NCBI GenBank assembly: GCA_035640355.1
Contig: DASQWI010000018.1
Location: forward strand, 1-64,000
DNA: 64,000 bases
Direction of reading: 5' to 3'
Source: Actinomycetota bacterium
GTDB lineage: Bacteria; Actinomycetota; UBA4738; HRBIN12
Below, piece after piece: positions 8,490-15,758 of this stretch. The notes beneath the pieces were generated by a model. That model did no database searches and was not told where the DNA came from. It was given only the letters and a program-made list of their open reading frames with translations. The position numbers and the translations under genes were made by a program. Every line of letters begins with the position of its first letter. The stretch's first letter is position 1.

Positions 8490-9560
8490 ATGCGCAGAAC
8501 GCTGACGTTCGCGGGATGCTTCGTCGTCATCGCGGTGCTGGCTGTGGCGCCCGCACGAGCCGACGTCGGAGTCAGAGAGATCGCCGGCGGCCTCCAGCAG
8601 CCGGTCGCCTTCACGTTCGGACCCGACCGGCAGCTCTGGTACGTCGAGAAGGACTCGGGCGAGATCCGCGTGATCGACCTCGCGACGGGCAACGACCGGC
8701 TGTTCGAGACGGTGAGTGGTGTGAACGGCGAAGGCGAGCGCGGGATGCTCGGCATCGCACTGCATCCCCGGTATCCCAACCGTCCCTACGTGTACGTGTA
8801 CGCGACGCGGTCGGCGAACGGCAGCCTGCGAAATCAGATCCTGCGCTACCAGGATCGCAACGGCAGCGGCGCGAACCTCCGGACGATCTTCTCGAGTCCG
8901 GCAAGCTCGAGCCCGTACCACAACGGCGGGCGTATCCTGTTCGGGCGGGATGGCATGCTCTACGCGATCGTCGGCGAGGGGCATTCCGCGGCGAACTCAC
9001 AGAACCTCGACAACGAGCTCGGCAAGATCCTCCGAATGACGCCGGCCGGCGGCGTTCCGTGGTCGAACCCGTTCAACAACCGGATCTGGGCGTTCGGGAT
9101 CCGCAACTCGTTCGGGTTCGCCTTTGATCCCGCGACCCACGACCTGTGGCAAACCGAGAACGGCCCGGCGTGCAACGACGAGGTGAATCTGATCGTTCGC
9201 CGTGGCAACTACGGATGGGGGTCGTCGGCGACGTGTACCGGCTCGTCGCCGGCCAATACGAACCAGGACGGCCCAAACCGGATCCTCCCCGCCTCGTTCT
9301 ATGCGAACGCGATCGGGATCACCGGGATCGCGTTCTGTGACGGATGCGGCCTCGGAGGGCCGAGCGACGGCGCCGCGTTCCACGGCGCCGTGAACGACGG
9401 GCGCGTCACGCGGTTGACCCTCAACCGACGGCGGGACGACGTCGCTCGCCAAACGATCGTGTACAACCACCCTCAGGGAACGCTTTCGTTCGAGATCGGA
9501 CCCCGAGGGCGCGTCTACTTCAGCGATTTCAACGGGATCTACCAGCTCGTTCGCACGTGA
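8490..9560 (+). CDS. PQQ-dependent sugar (aldose) dehydrogenase-like exported protein
   Basis: A 356-residue secreted protein of the glucose/sorbosone dehydrogenase (YliI/soluble aldose dehydrogenase) family. A signal peptide covers about residues 1-25 and ends APARA. The mature part is a six-bladed propeller with family motifs LQQPVAFTFGPDRQLWYVEK, GERGMLGIALHP, NGGRILFGRDGMLYAIVGEG, NPFNNRIWAFGIRNSFGFAFDP and LWQTENGP. These include the Asn/His/Arg positions normally used to hold PQQ. It would oxidise an aldose in the periplasm-equivalent space. ATG 8490 follows GGGAG. The gene is divergent from the molybdoenzyme gene with only 27 bases between starts. No PQQ biosynthesis genes are in the window. 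Confidence 0.88.
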   Translation: MRRTLTFAGCFVVIAVLAVAPARADVGVREIAGGLQQPVAFTFGPDRQLWYVEKDSGEIRVIDLATGNDRLFETVSGVNGEGERGMLGIALHPRYPNRPYVYVYATRSANGSLRNQILRYQDRNGSGANLRTIFSSPASSSPYHNGGRILFGRDGMLYAIVGEGHSAANSQNLDNELGKILRMTPAGGVPWSNPFNNRIWAFGIRNSFGFAFDPATHDLWQTENGPACNDEVNLIVRRGNYGWGSSATCTGSSPANTNQDGPNRILPASFYANAIGITGIAFCDGCGLGGPSDGAAFHGAVNDGRVTRLTLNRRRDDVARQTIVYNHPQGTLSFEIGPRGRVYFSDFNGIYQLVRT

Positions 9561-9650
9561 CGCCCCGCTCGGCCGACGACCGTTTCGGCCTCTGGCGCCG
9601 AGGGAACGTGCGAGGTACCCTCATCCACGTCACGCGAGGAGGCCAACTCC

Positions 9651-9770
9651 GTGGATATCGGACCGCTGAAGCGAGTGATCGAAGTGGAGCCGGTGTCGCT
9701 GCCCGTCCCCGAGGAGCTTCCAGAGCCGGAACGCGTCCCCGAAGCCGAGCCTGCCGAACCGGCGCCCTGA
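9651..9770 (+). CDS. 39-residue Pro/Glu-rich small protein
   Basis: Starts at GTG 9651 with AGGAGG at 9637-9643 in good spacing, and stops at TGA 9768-9770. The product begins MDIGPLKRVIEVEPV and continues with repeated PEE/PEP/AEP units to the end. The strong ribosome site, the well-formed MDIGPxKRxIxVEP-type N terminus and the three-base gap to the next gene argue that this is real and co-translated with it. It has no membrane segment and is acidic. The family and function are not known to me; similar short peptides with an MDIGP start occur in other Actinomycetota as far as I recall, which is weak evidence. Confidence 0.6.
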   Translation: MDIGPLKRVIEVEPVSLPVPEELPEPERVPEAEPAEPAP

Positions 9771-9773
9771 CGG

Positions 9774-10388
9774 ATGCCCGAGCCTCGGACCGCGGCGGGA
9801 GCGGCGGTCCTGGCCGAAGCGATCGACGCCTGGAGAACGTGGACGCTCGCGGGATCGAGTGACGGACTCGAGGTTCGGCTCTACCCGATCGCCGGAACCG
9901 GCAAGGCGTGGCCCGTCCGCGAACCCGTCCTCGGCCGCTGCGCCAGGCGGCGGAGTCACACCGTTCCCGGACTCGGCTGCACGTGCGGGATCCACGCGAC
10001 GCACACCATCGACATCCTTCGGCGAACTCGCGATCCGTCCGTTCTCGGAACCGTAGCCCTGTGGGGGCGCGTCGCCGAGCACGAGCACGGGTGGCGCGCT
10101 GAACTTGGCTACCCGCAGCGGGTCGCGCTCATTTGCCAACTGTGCTTCTGGCAACGCGGGGGTTCGTCGTCGAGCTGCGACATCGTCGTCCGTCACCGCG
10201 GCGGCCGCATGGTTCCGCTCTGCACGCCGCACCTCGATCTGTGTCGGCGCTACGGCTACCCGGTGCGTCGCGTTCTGGACGCGGGCACGGTCGAACGCGC
10301 GGTTCTCGGCGCCTACGCCATCGACGTGCTGCGGTTCTCCGTCCCGTCGGCGAGCGGCGCCGGTATCGGCGACCACGCGGTCGTCTGA
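9774..10388 (+). CDS. Uncharacterised actinobacterial protein with a Cys/His-rich core
   Basis: A 204-residue cytoplasmic protein with no signal or membrane segment. It has a central conserved-looking block GLGCTCGIHATHTIDILRR followed by LGTVALWGRVAEHEHGWRAE and later ICQLCFWQRGG and VPLCTPHLDLC. The many Cys and His residues (CxC, CxxC, CxPHxxxC) suggest metal binding. I recall the GCTCGI and ALWG-V-EHE-G-RAE pattern from hypothetical proteins of other actinobacteria but know no function. ATG 9774 lies three bases after the stop of the 39-residue peptide gene, so the pair is an operon. Confidence 0.7.
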   Translation: MPEPRTAAGAAVLAEAIDAWRTWTLAGSSDGLEVRLYPIAGTGKAWPVREPVLGRCARRRSHTVPGLGCTCGIHATHTIDILRRTRDPSVLGTVALWGRVAEHEHGWRAELGYPQRVALICQLCFWQRGGSSSSCDIVVRHRGGRMVPLCTPHLDLCRRYGYPVRRVLDAGTVERAVLGAYAIDVLRFSVPSASGAGIGDHAVV

Positions 10389-10417
10389 CCGAACGCGCGC
10401 GGCGGTGAACCTCGGGG

Positions 10418-10423
10418 TACGGT
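10418..10423 (+). promoter_or_regulatory. -10 hexamer TACGGT before the AI-2E permease gene
   Basis: TACGGT ends nine bases before GTG 10433 with no Shine-Dalgarno sequence between, so a nearly leaderless transcript is predicted. The hexamer is a weaker match than others in this set. Confidence 0.3.
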
Positions 10424-10432
10424 TCGTCGAGC

Positions 10433-11497
10433 GTGAGTCGAAACGAACCAGCGGAGCCGCGCGTCGACCACCGCGTCGCGTGGCTCGCCGCCTACAGCTG
10501 GCGTCTCCTGGTCATCGCCGCGGCGACGCTCGGCGTCTTGTGGGTCATCCAACTGCTGGCCCCCGTGGTCGTGCCGGCCGTCATCGCGCTGTTCCTGACG
10601 CGACTTCTGACGCCCGTCAACGAGGTGTTCCGACGCCGCCTCCGGCCCGGCTTTGCCGCCGCGGCGACGATGCTCGTGCTCATCGCCGGACTCGTCGGGT
10701 TCTCGTTCGTCATCATTCCCCCGATCGCCGACGAGGCGGGAACGCTCGGCGTGACGCTGAGAGAAGCCCTCGACGACGTCGAGGACTGGCTGGTCGAATC
10801 GTTCGACATCTCACGTGAGGCCATCGAGAACATCCGTTCGCGAGCTGCCGACGAGTTCCAGAGGTTGCTCACCGAATCGGAGGGCCGCTTCATCGACGGC
10901 GCTACTTTCGCCGCCGAGATCGTCGCTGGGCTGTTCCTCGCGGTGTTATTGACCTTCTTCATACTCCGCGACGGCGCGAGCTTCGCCCTGTGGGCGGCGG
11001 GGCGGTTGCGGCCCGATCATCGCCAGCGCGCTCAGCGCGCCGCGGCCCGCGGGTGGTACACGCTCGGCGCGTATCTGCGCGGCGCGGCGCTGCTCGGGAT
11101 CGTCGAGTCGATCGCCATCGGGCTGGCGCTGCTCATCGCGGGCGGGTCGCTCATCGTGCCGGTGATGATCCTGACGTTCCTCGCGGCGTTCGTACCGATC
11201 GTCGGCGCAATTACCGCGGGTGTCGTCGCGGTGTTGGTCGCGCTCGTCACGGGCGGTGTCGGTTCCGCCGCGATCGTCGGGATCGTCGCCATCGCGGTGC
11301 AGCAGCTCGACAACGATGTGCTTGCTCCGTGGATCTACGGGCGAGCCCTCAGGTTGCATCCGGTCGTGATCCTGCTGAGCGTCGTCGCGGGTGGCGCGCT
11401 GTTCGGCATCGCCGGAACGCTGCTGGCCGTTCCCGTCGTGGCCGTTGCGGTGAACGTCTTCAAGGAGCTCACCGGCCCGGAAGTGGCAACCGCGTAG
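10433..11497 (+). CDS. AI-2E family transporter (PerM/TqsA-like permease)
   Basis: A 354-residue integral membrane protein with about eight hydrophobic segments. Two helices follow residue 20, a long soluble loop spans about 90-150, then five or six helices occur to the end. The C-terminal blocks FVPIVGAITAGVVAVLVALV, AIAVQQLDNDVLAPWIYGRA and LHPVVILLSVVAGGALFGIAG are family signatures of the AI-2 exporter superfamily. Members export signalling molecules or ions; the substrate here cannot be told. GTG 10433 is used since the protein then starts shortly before the first helix. It stands as the last rightward gene before the tRNA-Ala island. Confidence 0.9.
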   Translation: MSRNEPAEPRVDHRVAWLAAYSWRLLVIAAATLGVLWVIQLLAPVVVPAVIALFLTRLLTPVNEVFRRRLRPGFAAAATMLVLIAGLVGFSFVIIPPIADEAGTLGVTLREALDDVEDWLVESFDISREAIENIRSRAADEFQRLLTESEGRFIDGATFAAEIVAGLFLAVLLTFFILRDGASFALWAAGRLRPDHRQRAQRAAARGWYTLGAYLRGAALLGIVESIAIGLALLIAGGSLIVPVMILTFLAAFVPIVGAITAGVVAVLVALVTGGVGSAAIVGIVAIAVQQLDNDVLAPWIYGRALRLHPVVILLSVVAGGALFGIAGTLLAVPVVAVAVNVFKELTGPEVATA

Positions 11498-11614
11498 CGC
11501 GCCGCTCCAAGCCTTCGTCAGACTCCGTGCGGACTGGACTTGCTGGCACTTTGCGGGGAAGCGCTTGACGGCAGTCTCATCGGGACCAACCAAACGACTC
11601 GGCAGGCGTGCGGA

Positions 11615-11854
11615 TCAATCGGTCAGAAATCGATATGTCGAGGCAACGAACACAATTAGTCCGCTCAGGATTCCTGCCCACCCCTCCTGAACGATCCACT
11701 TGGAGCCGTGGCGCCTCGACCATTCCTCAGGAAGTTGCTGGCGACGTTTGGCCCATACCTCGTCTCGATGGCGAAGATCGTAGACGCCAAGGCGGATCGC
11801 GCTAAGGCCAAATACTGCTCCCAACGCCCACCAGCCTTTCCAAACCGCTAGCAT
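11615..11854 (-). CDS. Small two-helix membrane protein, hypothetical
   Basis: A 79-residue protein from ATG 11854 with GGAGAG upstream. It has a hydrophobic N terminus (WWALGAVFGLSAIRLGVY), a charged middle (EEWSRRHGSKW) and a second helix (GWAGILSGLIVFVASTYRFL). The surrounding DNA is visibly lower in G+C and uses more A/T third positions than neighbouring genes, which suggests recent acquisition. It lies just outside the tRNA-Ala fragment at 12001-12043. A longer in-frame ORF upstream runs through that tRNA fragment and is probably not coding. No family is recognised. Confidence 0.45.
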   Translation of the reverse strand: MLAVWKGWWALGAVFGLSAIRLGVYDLRHRDEVWAKRRQQLPEEWSRRHGSKWIVQEGWAGILSGLIVFVASTYRFLTD

Positions 11855-12264
11855 GCCGTCGCTACTCTCCGCTCTCCCCACAACTCCGGCCCGGCGATCG
11901 TATTTGTGAAATCCGCGGTGTGCCGCTGCTCCGTCGACCCCGCGCGGTAGATCGATCTTTGTTGTCACTTGCCGACAACGGTTCTGACCAGTCTTGATGT
12001 GGAGATGAACGGAACTCGAACCGCCGACCCTGCTTGCAAAGCACGACCGGCGTAAGTCGTTAACCATCCACTTTGCTGGAAGCGCATGTCGTAGTCGTGA
12101 CCCGAAGGAATGGAGAGACTCCGGGACCACCAGTAGAAGGCTGACCCGGGACACATTTGGTTCACGGCCGGCAAACGGGTCCGGGCCTCCGGGCCTCGAC
12201 GGGTCGAGAGAGTGTCGGACCCGCCATCCCTAAAATCCTGGGTCCACTAAAGCGGGGAACGCCT
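11855..12264. other. Non-coding stretch containing the tRNA-Ala fragment
   Basis: About 400 bases without a convincing gene, lower in G+C than the rest. The only feature I can support is the partial tRNA-Ala copy at 12001-12043. In-frame TTG codons at 12157 onward could extend the LAL regulator, but the encoded residues do not look like that family. Confidence 0.5.
12001..12043 (-). repeat. 3'-half duplicate of tRNA-Ala(UGC), candidate att site
   Basis: This segment repeats the anticodon-loop-to-3'-end part of the intact tRNA-Ala at 15601-15673, in the same orientation. Blocks ACTCGAACCGCCGACCC and TGCTTGCAAAGCA are identical; there are two substitutions in GGAGAtGAaCGG, one inserted A, and a two-base deletion in the C-run. 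Upstream of the anticodon stem the similarity stops. Such a half-tRNA copy is the usual scar of integration by a tyrosine recombinase into a tRNA gene (established for genomic islands). Confidence 0.65.
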
Positions 12265-15063
12265 TTGGCCGGTGACGTCATCGGGCGCGAGTCCGAGCTC
12301 GCGATCCTCCATCGCTTCCTGGACTCCATCCCGACCAGCCCGAGCGCCTTGCTCCTGTCGGGTGATCCCGGCATCGGGAAGACGACCGTTTGGAAGCGAG
12401 GGCTGGCGGGAGCCCTCGAGCGCGGCTACCGGACGCTGTCGTGCAGCCCCGTCGAGGCTGAGACGCGTCTGTCGTACGCCGCCCTCGGCGACCTCGTCGA
12501 GCCCGTCTTGGACGAGAGCCTGCCGACGCTCCCCGAGCCGCAACGTGAGGCCCTTGAGGTGGCACTCCTGCGATCGCCCCGTACCGGCGGACGCGCCGAC
12601 CAGCGCGCCGTCTCGCTGGCCGTCCTGGGATGCATCCGCGCGGTGGCGTCCGCCGCGCCCGTCGTCGTGGCCATCGACGACGGGCAGTGGATGGATCTGC
12701 CGTCTACTCGCGTGTTGCAGTTCGTCGTCCGGCGTCTGAGGGAGGAGCCGATCGGCGTGTTGACGGCCGTTCGAAGATCCGACGGCGACGTCGATCCCCT
12801 CGGCGTCCTGCCGGCGTTTCCGGAGGAGCGCGTGCACGCGGTGCATGTCGGCCCGCTGTCACTCAACGACATCGAGCGTGTCGTCCTCGAAACCGTCGGT
12901 GAGGGGTTCCCGCGGACCACGCTCTTGCGCATCCACGAGATGTCGGGCGGCAATCCCTTCTTCGCCCAGGAGATCGGACAGGCGCTCCTCCGGCGTGGGG
13001 GGGAACTGGCGGCTGGCGAACGGCCTCCGATCCCCGACCGCCTTCAGGAACTCATCGAGGATCGCCTGAAGGGGCTACCCGCCAAGACCGTCGAGGCCCT
13101 CGAGGTCGTCTCCGCCCTGTCGGCACCGACGCTGGATACGGTCGCCGCAGTGGTCTCCCCCTCCGCGGAGGACGTTCGCCTCGGTCCGGCGATCGAGCAC
13201 GGCGTCGTCGAGGTCGTCGGCGACCGCCTCCGGTTCACCCACCCCCTCCTCGCGTCCGCCGTCCATCAGAGGATCCCGCCGGCCAGGCGTCGCGAGCTGC
13301 ACGCGCGGCTCGCGACGATCGTCCGCGATCCGGAGGAACGAGCCCTCCACCTCGCCCTGTCCGTCGAGGGCCCGGACGTCGCCGTCGCCGCCGCGCTCGA
13401 GGAGGCCGCCCTGCTGGCCTCCTCCCGGGGAGCGCCTCAATCCGCGGCCGAGCTCTGGGAGATGGCCCGCCGCACCACGCCGGGTGACCGAGGCGAGGAC
13501 CTGGTGCGTCGGACCCATCAAGCGGGCGTGGCTCACTACGAGTGCGGGGACACCTCGCTGGCGCGGAGCGTTCTGGAGCAGGCGGTGGACCTCTCCATGG
13601 CCGGGCCGGCTCGGGCCCGTGTGCTGCTCGACCTGGGGATGGGCCTCGCCGAGACCGAAGGGTGGCGGGGGGCCTGGGCCGTGTTCGAGGCTGCTCGGGG
13701 CGAGGCGAGGGACGATCTCGTGCTGAGGGCACGGATCGAGCAGAACCTCGGGTACGCCTGGCTGTTCCGGGGAGACCTCGCGGCATCGGAACGGCACGCT
13801 CGCGCAGCGCTGCAGCTGGCCGACGCACTGCAGGATCCACGGGTGATGGCCGAAGCGTTCGTGGCATATCCGTTCGTCGAGTTCGTCCTCGGACGCGGGG
13901 TCGATCAGGAGCTGCTCGATCGCGGGATCGCCCTGGAGGGCCACATGGAGGGCGAGTTCAAGTCCCATGTCCTGCGTGCGAGTTTCACCGTGGCTCAGCT
14001 CCTCAAGTTCACCGATCGCCTGGACGAGGCCCGCCGGGCGTTCACCGAGCTCCTGGATGATGCCGCGTCGCACGGCGCCGCGAGCCCAGCCCCGCAGATC
14101 CGCTATCACCTCGCCGAGCTGGAGTGCTGGGCGGGCAACTGGGATGCAGCCATGGAGCACGCCCGGGAGAGCAGGGCGGGCGCCCAGCGATTCGGCATGG
14201 GGGCGTGGATGTCGGCGGAGGGCCACTTCGCTGTGGGCCTGGTGGAAGCCCATCTGGGGCGGGCCGACCCGGCGAGGCTGGAAGCCCTCGAGGGGCTGCG
14301 GGCCGCCGAGGCGGCCGGCGAGATCCTCCTCCAGATCCCGAACCTGGCGGTCTTGGGGTTCCTCGAGCTCTCCCTGGGCCGACCCGCCGAGGCCGATGCG
14401 TATCTGTCCAGGGCCGTCGAGCTTGAGCAAGCTATGGGCGTTGGGGAGCCCGCGTACTTCCGGATCGTCCCGGATGAGGTCGAGGCGCTGGTGGCGCTCG
14501 GGCGCATCGACGAGGCCGAGGCGCTCCTCGCCGCCTTCGAGGAGGCCGGCAGGAACCTCGATCGAGCCTGGGCCATCGCTACGGGCGCCAGGTGCCGGGC
14601 GCTCGTGTTGGCGGCGAGGGGCGATCTCACCGGTGCGTCGGCCACAGCCGATGAGGCGGTGCGGGTTCACGATCGCCTGCCCCTTCCGTTCGAGCTGGGG
14701 CGGACGCTCCTGGTGCGCGGAGCGGTGGTGCGCCGGGCGAAGAGGAAGCTTCAGGCTCGGGGCTCGCTCACGAAGGCCTTGGAGATCTTCGAGGGGCTGG
14801 GGGCCGCGTTGTGGGCGGACAAGACACGTGCCGAGCTGGCGCGGATCGGCGGACGTGCTCCCTCGTCGCTGGCCTTGACCCCGACCGAGGACAAGGTGGC
14901 GGCGTTGGTGGCGTCAGGCAGCACCAACCGGGAGGTGGCTGAGGCCCTGTTCCTCAGCGTCCATACCGTGGAGGCCAATCTCAAGCGGATCTATCGCAAG
15001 CTGGGCGTCCGCTCTCGCACGGAACTGGCCTCGAAGTTCCCTCCGGACGCATCGGTGTCCTGA
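12265..15063 (+). CDS. LAL-type LuxR family ATPase transcriptional regulator
   Basis: A large (932-residue) signal-transduction ATPase with DNA-binding tail. AAA/STAND NTPase at the N terminus: Walker A GDPGIGKTT at about 33-41 and Walker B VVVAIDDGQWMD at about 135. A long TPR-like helical region covers about 380-850. A LuxR helix-turn-helix closes the protein: LTPTEDKVAALVASGSTNRE and LFLSVHTVEANLKRIYRKLG. This is the MalT/LAL architecture, ligand-activated and often controlling one neighbouring operon. The start is uncertain: TTG 12265 with GGGGAA upstream gives a family-like LAGDVIGRESEL; TTG 12157 would add 36 unrelated residues. It is likely to control the small gene at 15176 (inference). 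It sits inside the candidate tRNA-Ala island. Confidence 0.88.
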   Translation: MAGDVIGRESELAILHRFLDSIPTSPSALLLSGDPGIGKTTVWKRGLAGALERGYRTLSCSPVEAETRLSYAALGDLVEPVLDESLPTLPEPQREALEVALLRSPRTGGRADQRAVSLAVLGCIRAVASAAPVVVAIDDGQWMDLPSTRVLQFVVRRLREEPIGVLTAVRRSDGDVDPLGVLPAFPEERVHAVHVGPLSLNDIERVVLETVGEGFPRTTLLRIHEMSGGNPFFAQEIGQALLRRGGELAAGERPPIPDRLQELIEDRLKGLPAKTVEALEVVSALSAPTLDTVAAVVSPSAEDVRLGPAIEHGVVEVVGDRLRFTHPLLASAVHQRIPPARRRELHARLATIVRDPEERALHLALSVEGPDVAVAAALEEAALLASSRGAPQSAAELWEMARRTTPGDRGEDLVRRTHQAGVAHYECGDTSLARSVLEQAVDLSMAGPARARVLLDLGMGLAETEGWRGAWAVFEAARGEARDDLVLRARIEQNLGYAWLFRGDLAASERHARAALQLADALQDPRVMAEAFVAYPFVEFVLGRGVDQELLDRGIALEGHMEGEFKSHVLRASFTVAQLLKFTDRLDEARRAFTELLDDAASHGAASPAPQIRYHLAELECWAGNWDAAMEHARESRAGAQRFGMGAWMSAEGHFAVGLVEAHLGRADPARLEALEGLRAAEAAGEILLQIPNLAVLGFLELSLGRPAEADAYLSRAVELEQAMGVGEPAYFRIVPDEVEALVALGRIDEAEALLAAFEEAGRNLDRAWAIATGARCRALVLAARGDLTGASATADEAVRVHDRLPLPFELGRTLLVRGAVVRRAKRKLQARGSLTKALEIFEGLGAALWADKTRAELARIGGRAPSSLALTPTEDKVAALVASGSTNREVAEALFLSVHTVEANLKRIYRKLGVRSRTELASKFPPDASVS

Positions 15064-15175
15064 CCCGTTTCGTACCGGTTGACGTCTCGATCGATACGGA
15101 TTTCGGGGATTCCTCCCCGCCACCGCCTCCCTACGCTCGGCCTCGGAACGGAAGGACGGCGAGAGAGGAGAAGGC

Positions 15176-15472
15176 ATGAGCACGAAAGCGGGAACCATCG
15201 AAGTTCCGGGCCAGCCCGTGGGGTTCAGGCTCTGGGCCGCGGCGGTGTCCGTCTTCGCAGCCGCCGCCCTGATCATGAGCGCGGTGGCGCTCACCCAGGC
15301 GGGGCGCACCTCCAGCCGCGAGGCCGCCAGCGTCGGCGCCCCGCTGTGGGACGCGGGCAAGCTCGGGGCGATGGAGGGCCGCGTGCTTGCGGAGCGCGTC
15401 GGCTCCCACGGCTACGCGCTGTGGGACGCGGGCAAGCTCGAGGCGATGCGGGGCCGTGTGCTGGCTGGGTAA
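15176..15472 (+). CDS. Small single-pass membrane protein with a duplicated 16-residue motif
   Basis: A 98-residue protein from ATG 15176, preceded by GAGAGGAGAAGG. A short cytoplasmic N terminus (MSTKAGTIEVPGQPVGFRL) leads into one membrane helix at about 20-43. The outer part has two copies of LWDAGKLxAMxGRVLA, at about 57-72 and 82-97, separated by RVGSHGYA-type spacer. At DNA level the copies are also close, GTGGGACGCGGGCAAGCTCG being identical. The second copy forms the C terminus. A strong hairpin follows at 15518. It could be a peptide-signal precursor, an adaptor or a regulator target; none is proven. The LAL regulator directly upstream is a likely partner. Confidence 0.65.
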   Translation: MSTKAGTIEVPGQPVGFRLWAAAVSVFAAAALIMSAVALTQAGRTSSREAASVGAPLWDAGKLGAMEGRVLAERVGSHGYALWDAGKLEAMRGRVLAG

Positions 15473-15517
15473 GCACACAAATTCGTTCGGCTGTTCCCGG
15501 ACTTCGTCGGTGATTCG

Positions 15518-15557
15518 CGAGCGGGCGGCCTGTGTCCAGGGCCGCCCGCGCTCGTTT
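15518..15557 (+). terminator. Rho-independent-type hairpin after the 98-residue gene
   Basis: CGAGCGGGCGGCC pairs with GGCCGCCCGCGCTCG (two-base bulge) around an eight-base loop, followed by GTTTT. It lies 45 bases after the stop at 15472 and closes the LAL/small-protein transcription unit. Confidence 0.7.
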
Positions 15558-15600
15558 TGCGTGTGGTCAGTTCGCCGGGTGACAGCTTGAAATCAACCAG

Positions 15601-15673
15601 TGGAGACGAGCGGACTCGAACCGCCGACCCCCTGCTTGCAAAGCAGGTGCTCTACCAGCTGAGCTACGTCCCC
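15601..15673 (-). tRNA. tRNA-Ala (anticodon UGC)
   Basis: Read on the minus strand, acceptor GGGGACG pairs with CGTCTCC (one G-T), D arm GCTC...GAGC, anticodon stem CCTGC/GCAGG around TTTGCAA giving anticodon TGC, and T arm GGCGG-TTCGAGT-CCGCT with stem mostly paired. Discriminator is A and CCA is not encoded. Its 3' half is repeated at 12001-12043. Confidence 0.95.
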
Positions 15674-15758
15674 GGATTCACCTTCGGAAACTCTGAGCCG
15701 CGCCTTACATACCGCTACCGCGGCCAAAAAGACTCTACAGCTGCCATCTCGTGCAACG

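Larger units (their letters stand above)
12001..15600. mobile_element. Candidate tRNA-Ala genomic island, integrase lost
   Basis: The interval between the half-tRNA repeat and the 3' end of the intact tRNA-Ala gene is 3.6 kb. The direct repeat lies on the side where an element integrating at the tRNA 3' end would leave its distal scar. It holds a LAL/LuxR regulator and a small repeat-bearing membrane protein. No integrase, excisionase or transposase is visible, so if it is an island it is a decayed or passenger one. The element boundary could also include the low-G+C gene at 11615. Confidence 0.45.

Noticed and set aside
13075-14670. 531-residue minus-strand ORF inside the LAL gene
   Set aside because: It is the antisense shadow of TPR-like coding sequence, with no domain features.
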